Assembly (NCBI RefSeq): GCF_001465795.2
Contig: NZ_CP013659.2
Span: 1,444,501 to 1,508,500 of the forward strand
Length of the DNA: 64,000 nucleotides
Source of the DNA: Planococcus rifietoensis
GTDB lineage: Bacteria > Bacillota > Bacilli > Bacillales_A > Planococcaceae
Reading direction: 5' to 3'
Positions 49,187 to 57,547 of the stretch are shown piece by piece. The notes under the pieces were generated by a model, which was not told the origin of the DNA, ran no database searches, and worked only from the letters and a program-made list of their open reading frames with translations. Position numbers and translations under genes: made by a program. Positions within the stretch are counted from its first letter, which is position 1, and each line of letters starts with the position of its first letter.

Positions 49187-49606
49187 TCAGCTGTCGATTT
49201 TACCGTAAGTGATTTCGTCCTCATCCTGGACATCAACGCCGTTTTTCACGTGGACAATCGTCCGTAAAATCAACTTGGCATTCACGTTCTCCAGCACCCA
49301 CCGCTCATCTGGGACAATCTCGAATTGCTGCATGACGGTGTTCTTCGATTTCACGGATCCCGCAAATTCCAAGCTCTGCTTGGCAACTGGCGTTTCATAA
49401 AAATCGAAATCGCTGTCTTCCCGGTAATCTTCCACTAAACGAATCACTTGCAGTTCGATATAATCGATTTCCTGATCGCCGCTTCCACCGTCTAAATAGA
49501 CGGTCCCATTTAATGTTTCGCCTTCTTCAAGATGCGGCCTTTCTACTACTGTGTCCACTTTGACCGAACCGATGCCGATCGAAGATAAAAAGTCTTTGAA
49601 TTTCAT
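49187..49606 (-). CDS. Short Spo0M-like (arrestin-fold) protein
   Basis: This 139-residue protein matches the N-terminal arrestin-like half of Spo0M: MKFKDFLSSIGIGSVKVDTV, then LEEGETLNGTVYLDGGSGDQEIDYIELQVIRLVEDYRED. Spo0M of Bacillus is about 258 residues, so this copy lacks the second half. Stop and flanks show no remnant of a longer gene. Spo0M affects sporulation phosphorelay in Bacillus; in a non-sporulating host it may have another role. The ribosome binding site is weak (GGGGG about 14 bases upstream). Likely cotranscribed after the AI-2E family gene. Confidence 0.75.
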   Translation of the reverse strand: MKFKDFLSSIGIGSVKVDTVVERPHLEEGETLNGTVYLDGGSGDQEIDYIELQVIRLVEDYREDSDFDFYETPVAKQSLEFAGSVKSKNTVMQQFEIVPDERWVLENVNAKLILRTIVHVKNGVDVQDEDEITYGKIDS

Positions 49607-49673
49607 AAAAATCTATACCCCCAAAATTTGATAATTCTCCATACCACTTTCCTGCATCCTGTAAACAGAAAGC

Positions 49674-50864
49674 TTAAAGCTCGGTGTAGTCGTATTGATT
49701 ATCCAAGTTTGTCTCATAGCGGTTATAACGCCGCTTGAACAGCTTGTATAGATGGCTGACGATGACCCGCAGCAACGCATACATCGGAATCCCCAAAATG
49801 ACTCCGACGACGCCAAACAAGGAGCCTGCCGTCAACAGGACGAAAATGATCGTGACAGGGTGGATATACATCGTCTTGCCCATTACTTGCGGCGAGATCA
49901 AATTGCCTTCCACCAACTGCACGACGGTCCACACAATCGCCAGTTTCACCAGCATGAACGGCGAAGTGACGAGTGCGATGATCGCAGCGGGCGTAATCGC
50001 TATAGCTGGACCGATATAAGGAACGATGCTTGTCACCATTGCCAGCGCGCCGAGCAGCAGTGCATAATCCATACCGATGATTAAAAAGCCGATGTAAACC
50101 ATGACGCCAATACAGAAGGCGACGATGAGCTGGCCCTGGATATATGCCCCCAATTGCTTGTCTGCGTCCTTTAACACTTCTCTTGTATCATCCCGAAATC
50201 TTGGCGGCAGCAATTTCAGGAAATAGCCTGGAAGCTTGTCGCCGTCTTTCAATAGATAAAACAGGATGAACGGCACGATGACAATCGACAGGATGACGCC
50301 CGTAATGGTCGAAATCCAGCTGGTGACGCGAGCGATGATGCCCGTCACTGTCGCTTGTAGTGTATCCGCAATGCTGGTCGGCAAGGTGGCAATCAATGCT
50401 TCGATGTTGAAGCTCGAATCCCGGTAATAATCACCAACAAAGGAATTGCGCAAGAATTGGTCGATATTATTCAATAAGCGCATGAAATAATCCGGAAATT
50501 CTTCGATCAAGTTCTGAAACTGATCCCTTAAAAAGGGGAAAACAAGGACGCTCAACAACGTCAAGAGCCCGATGCCCCCGAGGAAGATAATGAGAATCCC
50601 CCAAATTCTCGGGATCTTGAACCGTTCCAGCAACCGCAGCACCGGACGCAGCAAGTAATACAAAATAAGCGCCAGGACGACCGGCAAGACAACCGTTTTC
50701 ATGAATACATTGAGCGGATTGAAGATAAATGATACTTCCCTGAAGATGAACACGACAAGCCCGATCAAGATCAAAATCAATAATGTAAAAAACGTATTCC
50801 TCCCGCCCAGGAAGCGAATATAGTTGGTAGCGAAAAACGGCGGTCTATTGTCATCTGGCGGCAT
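49674..50864 (-). CDS. AI-2E family transporter (UPF0118)
   Basis: This 396-residue membrane protein has about eight helices and the UPF0118 pattern: an N-terminal pair of helices, the long soluble central part (LRDQFQNLIEEFPDYFMRLLNNIDQFLRNSF), then IVPFILFYLLKDGDKLPGYFLKLLPPRFRD, TSIVPYIGPAIAITPAAIIAL, NLISPQVMGKTMYIHPVTIIF and GVVGVILGIPMYAL. Members export autoinducer-2 or act as Na/H or ion transporters; the role is not fixed. LCP gene lies 57 bases upstream without a terminator between, so they may be one transcript. Confidence 0.87.
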   Translation of the reverse strand: MPPDDNRPPFFATNYIRFLGGRNTFFTLLILILIGLVVFIFREVSFIFNPLNVFMKTVVLPVVLALILYYLLRPVLRLLERFKIPRIWGILIIFLGGIGLLTLLSVLVFPFLRDQFQNLIEEFPDYFMRLLNNIDQFLRNSFVGDYYRDSSFNIEALIATLPTSIADTLQATVTGIIARVTSWISTITGVILSIVIVPFILFYLLKDGDKLPGYFLKLLPPRFRDDTREVLKDADKQLGAYIQGQLIVAFCIGVMVYIGFLIIGMDYALLLGALAMVTSIVPYIGPAIAITPAAIIALVTSPFMLVKLAIVWTVVQLVEGNLISPQVMGKTMYIHPVTIIFVLLTAGSLFGVVGVILGIPMYALLRVIVSHLYKLFKRRYNRYETNLDNQYDYTEL

Positions 50865-50921
50865 GGCGATCCCCTTCTTTATATAGGCTTCTACCTGTAG
50901 TTTACCATATTATCTGAAAAA

Positions 50922-51866
50922 TTAGTTGAGTGGCTGAGACAAAAATTCTTCCAGCGCACGGCGGTTTTGCTCTATATCGATTTCAAGAACCGAACCCGCT
51001 TGCGGATAATTCGCATAGCTGTAGCCGCCTTCCACTGGGATCGTCAAGCGTTCGATTTCCCCGCTGCCGCCGGTTCCGAGCTGTGTCGCCAATTTGATTT
51101 GGTCGACCAACGGCATATCGGTTTGCACATAGCCTTGTGCCGCTCCAGCTAGCTTTGGCAGTTTCGGGATCGACGACACGCTGATCAACTCATCTTTCAA
51201 TGCGGCGATCACTTGCTGCTGACGGCGCACACGGCCGAAGTCGCCTTCATTATCCGAACGGAAGCGCGCGTAGCCGAGCAATTCCTGGCCGTTCAAATTC
51301 TGGACGCCGGGAGACAGGGTCACGCCGATTTTCTCGGACATTTCTTTTTCAACATCGATTTCCACACCACTCGGCGCTGCGATATCGACCAGCGTTTCAA
51401 AGCTCTTAAAGTCGACCAGCGCATAATTGTGGATTTCGACGCCGAACATTTCACGCAAGGTCGACGCCAATAAATCGACGCCTCCTAAATAATAAGCTGT
51501 GTTCAATTTATAGGATTGATAACCTGGAATATCTGCATAAATATCGCGCATGAACGATGTGATCTTCACTTCATTATTTTCACGGTCATGCGTCACCATC
51601 ATCATTGTATCCGTACGGGATTGTTCTTCCCCGCGCGAATCCACCCCGAGCACGAGAATATTCTGGTACCCGCTATTGTCTGCATCACCCGCAAATGGTT
51701 CCGGTTCAATTTCAGTTTCACCGGCTATATTTTGGCCTTGTTGATATTGGATGAAAAAGTAAACTCCGGCACCGAGCAATAAAATGATCAATAATAAGAA
51801 AAGTTTGCCTCTCGGGCGGAATCGTCTGCGCTTTCTGGTCTGTCTCGTTTCGTATTGTTCTTCCAT
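50922..51866 (-). CDS. LCP (LytR-CpsA-Psr) family glycopolymer transferase
   Basis: This 314-residue protein has an N-terminal membrane anchor after a basic stretch (RKRRRFRPRGKLFLLLIILLLGAGVYFF), then the extracytoplasmic LCP domain: LGVDSRGEEQSRTDTMMMVTHD, SFMRDIYADIPGYQSYKLNTAYYLGG, YALVDFKSFETLVD and LLGYARFRSDNEGDFGRVRRQQQV. LCP enzymes move undecaprenyl-linked teichoic acid or other polymers to peptidoglycan; the conserved Arg and Asp residues that bind the pyrophosphate are kept. I use ATG 51866 (AAAGGA upstream), since the sequence before it lacks a site. Confidence 0.88.
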   Translation of the reverse strand: MEEQYETRQTRKRRRFRPRGKLFLLLIILLLGAGVYFFIQYQQGQNIAGETEIEPEPFAGDADNSGYQNILVLGVDSRGEEQSRTDTMMMVTHDRENNEVKITSFMRDIYADIPGYQSYKLNTAYYLGGVDLLASTLREMFGVEIHNYALVDFKSFETLVDIAAPSGVEIDVEKEMSEKIGVTLSPGVQNLNGQELLGYARFRSDNEGDFGRVRRQQQVIAALKDELISVSSIPKLPKLAGAAQGYVQTDMPLVDQIKLATQLGTGGSGEIERLTIPVEGGYSYANYPQAGSVLEIDIEQNRRALEEFLSQPLN

Positions 51867-52100
51867 GATGATTACATTCCTTTCTGAGCTGTACAATTTG
51901 TTTAGACGCATATTAATAGAGAGAGGTTTCCCTCCTCAACACGTTTTTATTGTCTGCGCTTTACCGGAGTGGTAAAATTCTTCTTATTCTCAGGCGCGCT
52001 ACTCGACCTCAATGGAGACGTCCAACCGGCTTGCCGATGCGATGGACAACTTCTTAAGGAAGCGAAGACAGCGGCCTATATCATAGAAGGAGGCAATCCG

Positions 52101-52631
52101 ATGTTAGAAAAAGCAACATTCGCTGGCGGCTGTTTTTGGTGCATGGTCAAGCCATTCGACCAATTCGATGGCATTGAATCCGTCGTTTCCGGATATACTG
52201 GCGGCCATTTGGCGAATCCCTCATATGAACAAGTGAAAAGCGGCCATTCCGGCCACCTGGAAGCGGTTGAAATCACGTTCGATCCAGCTGTCTTCCCATA
52301 CGAGCAATTATTGGATATCTTCTGGCAGCAAATCGACCCAACCGATAATGATGGCCAGTTCCAGGACCGCGGAGCTTCCTATCGCCCTGCCATCTTTGTC
52401 CACAATGATGAGCAGCGGCAATTGGCGATTGCTTCCAGAAAACAACTTGACGAGAGCGGCCGCTTCAATAAACCGGTCATCACTGAAATCCAGGATGCCG
52501 AGCCTTTCTATCCTGCCGAAGAGTACCATCAGGATTTCTACTTGAAAAATCCAGATCATTACGCACAAGACCGCGCCGAATCCGGGCGCGATGAATTTTT
52601 AACTAGTGCGTGGAAGAAAGCCGACGCTTGA
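52101..52631 (+). CDS. msrA: Peptide-methionine (S)-S-oxide reductase
   Basis: This 176-residue repair enzyme reduces methionine-S-sulfoxide. The catalytic block is [10 protein letters not shown] with the nucleophile Cys11, followed by [21 protein letters not shown] and the conserved [11 protein letters not shown]. The end carries [17 protein letters not shown]. No MsrB domain is fused and no resolving cysteine is obvious at the C-terminus. AAGGAGG lies before the ATG at 52101. It is divergent from the LCP gene; an upstream in-frame extension (to 51969) has no site. Confidence 0.92.
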   Translation: MLEKATFAGGCFWCMVKPFDQFDGIESVVSGYTGGHLANPSYEQVKSGHSGHLEAVEITFDPAVFPYEQLLDIFWQQIDPTDNDGQFQDRGASYRPAIFVHNDEQRQLAIASRKQLDESGRFNKPVITEIQDAEPFYPAEEYHQDFYLKNPDHYAQDRAESGRDEFLTSAWKKADA

Positions 52632-52648
52632 TGCGCCGGCTTTTTCTA
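52618..52648 (+). terminator. Terminator after msrA
   Basis: AAGCCGACGC pairs with GCGCCGGCTT (one bulge), followed by TTTTT. The left arm overlaps the last codons. Confidence 0.78.
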
Positions 52649-52720
52649 TTGCTGAAAATCTCCGTAAAAAGATTCCTTAAGCGGTCGATCTCCGCATAAG
52701 TGTTCACTGGAATGTTTTTA

Positions 52721-52748
52721 TTGACAGATTATTCACTTAGTTTAAAAT
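52721..52748 (+). promoter_or_regulatory. Sigma-A promoter of the 102-residue membrane protein gene
   Basis: TTGACA (52721-52726), 16 bases, TAAAAT (52743-52748). Confidence 0.72.
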
Positions 52749-52798
52749 CAGGATACGCGGGTTTTTCCGTAAAATTGCGCTAAACAGGAGGCATTATC

Positions 52799-53107
52799 AT
52801 GCAATGGCTCAGTACATTGGACATTTTTTTCGTACAATTGATCCTTTTTCCGCCGTTTGTCATCCTACTTGGCGTCGCAGCGGCGCTGTTGGCAAGTCGG
52901 ATTTTCATCGGTCCCCTCGTCACGCTCATCTCATCGCTCGAACTGAATTATTGGTATTTTTCCACTTTACTTCCAGAGGCGGATATTCCGCCAATGATGG
53001 TGGTTTCATGGGCAATCCTGTTTCCGCTTCTATCGCTTTATTTTTCGTGGATGGCCGTTGAGCCACCTGCGAAACGGCGCCATCAAGCTTTTCGGTTGAG
53101 CAAATAA
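52799..53107 (+). CDS. Small membrane protein, 102 residues, function unknown
   Basis: The protein has three hydrophobic segments (FFVQLILFPPFVILLGVAAALLA, IGPLVTLISSLELNYWYF and MMVVSWAILFPLLSLYFSW) and a basic tail (PPAKRRHQAFRLSK). No family recognised. AGGAGG lies 8 bases before the ATG and a good promoter precedes. Its 3' end overlaps the convergent MFS gene by 25 bases, so the two transcripts are antisense to each other there. Confidence 0.68.
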   Translation: MQWLSTLDIFFVQLILFPPFVILLGVAAALLASRIFIGPLVTLISSLELNYWYFSTLLPEADIPPMMVVSWAILFPLLSLYFSWMAVEPPAKRRHQAFRLSK

Positions 53108-54255
53108 GCAAAAAGAATCATCAACAAAACGAATGCCAAGAACATCCATAAAGTAATATCGTGGTTGCCTGTTTGGTCATAGACGACTCCGATGATAAAC
53201 GGCATGAATGCCGAAATCAAGTACCCGCCGGATTGCGTCATTGCAGCCCAGCTATTCGCTTCGTCAGCAGAATCTGTCGCATCGAGCGGCAATAGTAAAG
53301 CAATCGGAAACAAGCCGCCGAGCGCCACACCAATCAAAGCGGCGGCCGGCCATACTGCCCAAGCCCCTGCAAACATCAATAACAGGATTCCGGCAGTGCC
53401 GAATGCGAGCACAGCCAATACCCATAAAAAGCGGTTCGGATAACGGCTGAACAGCAATGGAATGGAAATATTGCAGACAATCTGCACCGCCGTCATGACG
53501 GTGACGACCGCTCCTGCCGACAGCACGCTTAAGCCCTTGTCGATCGCAATGGGCGCGAGCCATGTCAGCATCGAGAAAAAGAAAGCCGATTGAAAGCCAA
53601 AGAACAAAAGCATATACCAAGCCTTTACATTTTTCCACGGGCTTCCGCTAATCGGCAATGGATCATCCGGCAGTTGTTCTGACTTTGCGCTCGCTTCAGG
53701 CATTCTCAACCATACGATAAGTGCGGCGAGTGCCAAGCCTGACCAAACCGCAAGCCCTGCTGGCCATCCAGAAGCCGCATAGACAACGCTCGTCAATCCT
53801 GCGGCAAGTGTCGCACCGAGTCCCATTCCGAACGAATAAACACCGATCAATGAAGCCGTCCGGGTCGGGAAATCCCGTTTGATCATCGCAGACAACATCG
53901 GCCCGATGATGGCAATCGCGATGCCGATGAAAAACGAACTGAGCAATAAATTGAAATAACTCGGCCAAAAGCCGCGTCCTAAAGTAAACACGCCGATGAC
54001 CGCCAGCAAAAAGCCGATGGAACGCTTCAAGCCGAAGCGACGGTTGAAAACGATCGCAAACGGCGCGAATAGCCCCATGCATAGGACGGGTACTGCGGTC
54101 AATAAACTGACTTGCCCGTTGGTCAGTACAAGATCCGTTCGAATCGGTTCGAGCATCGGCCCGATCGAAGAGATGGCCGGACGCAAATTGAGCGCCACTA
54201 GTAGAATGGCAAAGATAACGGCAGTCAATGCTGATTTTGTTTGAATTTCCCTCAT
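53083..54255 (-). CDS. MFS transporter, CynX/NimT-like
   Basis: This 390-residue protein has twelve predicted helices and the CynX-type opening ALNLRPAISSIGPMLEPIRTDLVLTNGQVSLLTAVPVLCMGLFAP. The central motif reads YSFGMGLGATLAAGLTSVVYAASGWPAGLAVW and the last helices DQTGNHDITLWMFLAFVLLMILFAYLL. The family includes cyanate exporter CynX, 2-nitroimidazole transporter NimT and, in Bacillus, YycB. Cargo is unknown. ATG 54255 has AAGGAG 9 bases before it. It overlaps the 102-residue gene at its 3' end. Confidence 0.85.
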   Translation of the reverse strand: MREIQTKSALTAVIFAILLVALNLRPAISSIGPMLEPIRTDLVLTNGQVSLLTAVPVLCMGLFAPFAIVFNRRFGLKRSIGFLLAVIGVFTLGRGFWPSYFNLLLSSFFIGIAIAIIGPMLSAMIKRDFPTRTASLIGVYSFGMGLGATLAAGLTSVVYAASGWPAGLAVWSGLALAALIVWLRMPEASAKSEQLPDDPLPISGSPWKNVKAWYMLLFFGFQSAFFFSMLTWLAPIAIDKGLSVLSAGAVVTVMTAVQIVCNISIPLLFSRYPNRFLWVLAVLAFGTAGILLLMFAGAWAVWPAAALIGVALGGLFPIALLLPLDATDSADEANSWAAMTQSGGYLISAFMPFIIGVVYDQTGNHDITLWMFLAFVLLMILFAYLLNRKA

Positions 54256-54341
54256 ATTTTCTCTCTCCTTATCCCTCAGCACCAAACTTGTGTTCCTGCC
54301 GCTCCGTCCCTTAAAATAAGACTGGAAAGGCGGGTTGCTGG

Positions 54342-54575
54342 ATGAAGCTCATAAATTGGAGCTATGCAAAACGATACAATATTAAAGCCACTTTTGATGA
54401 ATTTCCGCACGTTGTCGTGCTGTTCCGTCAAATTGGCGGCTATTACTTTATTTACTCGATGAAAGGCCTGACGCCAGAACATGTTCCGGGCAGGCGCGAA
54501 TATGTACAGATGGAGTACCTCCTGAATAAAGAACTCGGTCAATTGGATGCTTATCTCCGCAGAAAAAGCCGCTAA
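54342..54575 (+). CDS. Small basic protein, 77 residues, function unknown
   Basis: The sequence MKLINWSYAKRYNIKATFDE and the following FPHVVVLFRQIGGYYFIYSMKGLTPEHVPGRREYVQMEYLLNKE contains no membrane segment and is strand-rich, ending with LRRKSR. I do not recognise the family. AAGGCGGG lies before the ATG at a slightly long distance. It sits between the divergent MFS gene and the ABC-F gene and may be read from its own promoter. Confidence 0.6.
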   Translation: MKLINWSYAKRYNIKATFDEFPHVVVLFRQIGGYYFIYSMKGLTPEHVPGRREYVQMEYLLNKELGQLDAYLRRKSR

Positions 54576-54638
54576 AACTTATCCTTTATTAGTTTAGCCG
54601 ACACAGGCTTTGAACGCTACCGGTTTGGGGCGTATTCG

Positions 54639-54647
54639 TGTTATACT
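54639..54647 (+). promoter_or_regulatory. Extended -10 promoter of the ABC-F gene
   Basis: TGTTATACT (TGnTATACT) lies about 35 bases before the ATG at 54682. No matching -35. Confidence 0.5.
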
Positions 54648-54681
54648 ATTCATATTGTGAATTTTAGGAGGACGAATAATA

Positions 54682-56289
54682 ATGATAGCAGTAAATGATG
54701 TATCCTTGCGTTTTGGCGACCGCAAACTATTTGAAGATGTCAACATCCAGTTCAACCCAGGCAATTGCTACGGCTTAATCGGTGCGAACGGCGCCGGTAA
54801 ATCGACGTTCATCAAAATCCTTTCCGGCGAACTTGAAGCACAGTCCGGAAATGTCTATATGGGCTCTGGCGAACGTTTGGCCGTATTGAAGCAAAACCAC
54901 TTTGAGTACGAAGAATATGCAGTTCTTGAGACAGTCATCATGGGCCACAAAAAACTCTACGAAGTCATGTCTGAAAAGAATGCCATTTATATGAAAGAAG
55001 ACTTCTCTGACGAGGACGGCATGCGTGCAGCTGAACTTGAAGGCGAATTCGCAGAACTGAACGGCTGGGAAGCTGAATCTGAAGCCGCCATCCTTTTGCA
55101 GGGCCTTGGGATTTCCGAGGATCTCCACGACAAGAAAATGGCGGAACTTTCCGGGTCTGATAAAGTTAAAGTGCTTTTGGCACAAGCTCTATTCGGCAAA
55201 CCGGATGTTCTTCTTCTGGATGAGCCGACCAACCACTTGGACTTGAAAGCCATCCAATGGCTTGAAGAATTCCTGATCAACTTTGACAACACGGTCATCG
55301 TCGTATCGCATGACCGTCACTTCCTTAATAAAGTATGTACTCATATCGCCGACCTCGATTTCGGGAAAATCCAGCTTTATGTCGGCAACTACGACTTCTG
55401 GTATGAATCCAGCCAATTGGCAACACGCCTGGCATCCGACCAGAATGCGAAAAAAGAAGAAAAAATCAAAGAGCTCCAAGCGTTTATCGCCCGTTTCTCT
55501 GCCAACGCTTCAAAATCCAAGCAGGCGACTTCACGGAAAAAAATGCTTGATAAAATCGAGTTGGACGATATCCGACCGTCTTCCCGTAAATACCCGTTCG
55601 TTAACTTCACCATCGGACGCGAAATCGGCAATGATGTGTTGACAGTTAAAGACTTGAGCCAAACCGTTGATGGCAATCAATTATTGAACAACATCAGCTT
55701 CAATATGAATAAAGACGATAAGATTGTCTTGATGGGCGACCCATTGGCGAAATCGGCGCTCCTTCGCGTACTTGCCGAAGAAGACGAGCCGGCTTCCGGT
55801 TCTGCCCGTTGGGGTGTCACCACTTCACGCGCCTACTTGCCGATCGACAATACCGAATACTTCGAAGGCAGCGAAACTTCCTTGGTGGATTGGCTCCGCC
55901 AGTATTCACCAGAAGATGAAAGCGAGACCTTCCTTCGCGGCTTCCTCGGCAGAATGCTGTTCTCTGGCGAAGAAGTGAAGAAGAAACCGTCTGTTTTGTC
56001 CGGTGGCGAGAAAGTACGCTGCATGCTATCGAAAATGATGCTGTCGCATGCCAATGTGCTGCTATTGGATGAGCCGACCAACCACTTGGACCTCGAATCG
56101 ATCCAAGCCTTGAACAATGGCATGATCGCATTTAAAGGCGCCATGGTCTTCACTTCCCATGACCATCAGTTTATCCAGACCGTTGCCAACCGCGTCATCG
56201 AAATCCAAGAAGATGGCTCGATTCTCGACAAGCAATTGACTTACGATGAATTCTTGGAATGGAAAGAAACACAAGGCATCGCTAAATAA
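54682..56289 (+). CDS. ABC-F family ATP-binding protein
   Basis: This 535-residue cytosolic protein has two ATPase halves without membrane domains, like the translation factors EttA, Uup and Bacillus YkpA. Half one: Walker A IGANGAGKST (residues 33-42), LSGSDKVKVLLAQAL signature with changed Q, Walker B VLLLDEPTNHLDL. A linker with many Lys and Glu lies between. Half two: VLMGDPLAKSALLRVLA where the P-loop has Ala before Lys, signature LSGGEKVRCMLSKM, Walker B VLLLDEPTNHLDL. It likely binds the ribosome E site. GAGGAC lies before the ATG; strong terminator follows. Confidence 0.9.
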   Translation: MIAVNDVSLRFGDRKLFEDVNIQFNPGNCYGLIGANGAGKSTFIKILSGELEAQSGNVYMGSGERLAVLKQNHFEYEEYAVLETVIMGHKKLYEVMSEKNAIYMKEDFSDEDGMRAAELEGEFAELNGWEAESEAAILLQGLGISEDLHDKKMAELSGSDKVKVLLAQALFGKPDVLLLDEPTNHLDLKAIQWLEEFLINFDNTVIVVSHDRHFLNKVCTHIADLDFGKIQLYVGNYDFWYESSQLATRLASDQNAKKEEKIKELQAFIARFSANASKSKQATSRKKMLDKIELDDIRPSSRKYPFVNFTIGREIGNDVLTVKDLSQTVDGNQLLNNISFNMNKDDKIVLMGDPLAKSALLRVLAEEDEPASGSARWGVTTSRAYLPIDNTEYFEGSETSLVDWLRQYSPEDESETFLRGFLGRMLFSGEEVKKKPSVLSGGEKVRCMLSKMMLSHANVLLLDEPTNHLDLESIQALNNGMIAFKGAMVFTSHDHQFIQTVANRVIEIQEDGSILDKQLTYDEFLEWKETQGIAK

Positions 56290-56303
56290 TTTCCAGGCAT
56301 AGG

Positions 56304-56343
56304 AAAGCCCCTCAGAAATTCAATTTCTGAGGGGCTTTTTTTG
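56304..56343. terminator. Terminator after the ABC-F gene
   Basis: AAAGCCCCTCAGAAATT and AATTTCTGAGGGGCTTT form a 17-bp stem with a T run; it also faces the convergent DUF1232 gene. Confidence 0.9.
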
Positions 56344-56351
56344 CTTTGATT

Positions 56352-56828
56352 TTATTTCAGGAAGCGTTTAACGGCTTTTCCGGCTGGCAACTTCGCCGCC
56401 CAACGGTCACCGGAATTTGCCAGTTTGCTAAGTACTTTCAAGAGATCTTCGTCTCCAGCCCAGTGCTCTGTGACGACTTCTTTCGGGAATCGGTTCAAGA
56501 CCGTATTGATGACGTATACTGCAACGATGACATCGTCCATGAATCCGCCTGGCCCGACTAAAATTTCCGGCAGAAAATCGATCGGTGCCATGAAATACAG
56601 CACCCCAGCCCCAACGTAAGCTTTGCTTTTCTTATCAATGCGGCTGTCTAGCAGCAAGCGGGTCAATAAGTGGAAAAGATCTGGTGCGAATAAGACGAAC
56701 TGGCCAGCAGAATCCAGTTTCGATGATTTGCTCTCGAGCCAATTGTGTACTCTGACACGAAGCTTTTGATAGAAATCGCGTTGTTTCTCTTCACTTGGCA
56801 ATGGCTTTTTTAAATATTCGTTACCCAT
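56352..56828 (-). CDS. DUF1232 (YkvA) family protein
   Basis: This 158-residue protein has a helical N-terminal half with many charges and a DUF1232 core near the middle: DSRIDKKSKAYVGAGVLYFMAPIDFLPEILVGPGGFMDDVIVAVYVINTVLNRF. The family is widespread, small and uncharacterised, with a membrane-associated helix. I use ATG 56828 (GAAAGGGG 7 bases upstream); the alternative is a TTG upstream. The gene starts 24 bases after the cold-shock-like gene stop on the same strand, so they are one transcript. Confidence 0.78.
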   Translation of the reverse strand: MGNEYLKKPLPSEEKQRDFYQKLRVRVHNWLESKSSKLDSAGQFVLFAPDLFHLLTRLLLDSRIDKKSKAYVGAGVLYFMAPIDFLPEILVGPGGFMDDVIVAVYVINTVLNRFPKEVVTEHWAGDEDLLKVLSKLANSGDRWAAKLPAGKAVKRFLK

Positions 56829-56852
56829 ATGCGTTCCCCTTTCATCCGGCAA

Positions 56853-57059
56853 TTAGAAGACTAATGTAACGTTCGTTGCAACCCGTTCTTTATCGGGAGC
56901 CCCGTCGTAAATGGTAAATTCAACGTGCTGGTTCGGCATGAAGCGGCGGAAGCCTTCTTCATTGATGTTGATCGTCTCGAAGTAGAACACCTCGCCCGTA
57001 TCGCCTTCGATATAGCCGAATCCTTTATCGTCATTAAATTCTTTCACTTTTCCCTGCAT
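56853..57059 (-). CDS. Divergent cold-shock-domain protein
   Basis: This 68-residue protein matches the cold shock fold: MQGKVKEFNDDKGFGYIEGD with the RNP1 motif KGFGYIE. The RNP2 motif is VFYFETI instead of VFVHFSAI, so RNA contacts are altered. The end keeps VEFTIYDG and ATNVTLVF, as in other members. It is not the main cold shock protein, which is the next gene. GGGGGA lies before the ATG. It forms a two-gene unit with the DUF1232 gene. Confidence 0.78.
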   Translation of the reverse strand: MQGKVKEFNDDKGFGYIEGDTGEVFYFETININEEGFRRFMPNQHVEFTIYDGAPDKERVATNVTLVF

Positions 57060-57156
57060 GGATAAATCCCCCTTCATTATTCTTGGTATTCTAATTTAGA
57101 TATACCCGATTAAGACGGAACATTAAACAATGGAAACCGCAAAGGAAAAAATCCAT

Positions 57157-57186
57157 TAAAAAAGAACTGCCATTACGGCAGTTCTT
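57157..57186 (-). terminator. Terminator after the cold shock gene
   Basis: AAGAACTGCC (57162-57171) pairs with GGCAGTTCTT (57177-57186), T run on the minus strand. Confidence 0.88.
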
Positions 57187-57197
57187 GGATTGGAGAA

Positions 57198-57398
57198 TTA
57201 AAGTTTAGTTACGTTAGTAGCTTGAGGTCCGCGGTTGCCTTCCTCTACTTCAAATTCTACGCGCTGTCCTTCGTCAAGCGTTTTAAAGCCTTCGCCTTGG
57301 ATCGCTGAGAAGTGTACGAATACGTCGTCGCCGCCTTCAACTTCGATGAAGCCAAAACCTTTTTCTGAGTTAAACCATTTTACTGTACCTTCTTGCAT
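57198..57398 (-). CDS. cspB: Cold shock protein (CspB type)
   Basis: This 66-residue RNA/ssDNA chaperone has both RNP motifs: KGFGFIEV (RNP1) and [10 protein letters not shown] (RNP2). It starts [20 protein letters not shown], as in Bacillus CspB/CspC/CspD. GGAGGT lies before the ATG. The leader is about 143 bases from a strong promoter at 57548-57575 and carries a large hairpin with a T run. The symbol cspB is a class assignment among paralogues. Confidence 0.9.
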   Translation of the reverse strand: MQEGTVKWFNSEKGFGFIEVEGGDDVFVHFSAIQGEGFKTLDEGQRVEFEVEEGNRGPQATNVTKL

Positions 57399-57449
57399 GT
57401 TAAATTACCTCCTGTGGTAAACAAAATTTTTCAATATGCGAACTTTCAT

Positions 57450-57512
57450 AAAAAAATTCACATATTCCCAAAAGTACCGACACTTGCTGATCACTTTTGG
57501 GAATATGTGAAT
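57450..57512 (-). ncRNA. Large hairpin with U tract in the cold shock gene leader
   Basis: Arms 57456-57475 and 57493-57512 are 20-bp perfectly complementary with a 17-base loop. On the transcript strand the hairpin is followed by seven T. An outer pairing CGAACTT/AAGTTCG (57439-57445, 57524-57530) encloses it. This has the form of a terminator or attenuator located 52-114 bases before the ATG, possibly a temperature or Csp-controlled switch. Confidence 0.75.
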
Positions 57513-57547
57513 AGCTGTTGCGGAAGTTCGTATGTTGAATTACCTTA

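Noticed and set aside
52012..52086. 24-codon frame beginning [10 protein letters not shown] upstream of msrA
   Set aside because: No ribosome binding site and it ends where the msrA site begins; probably chance.
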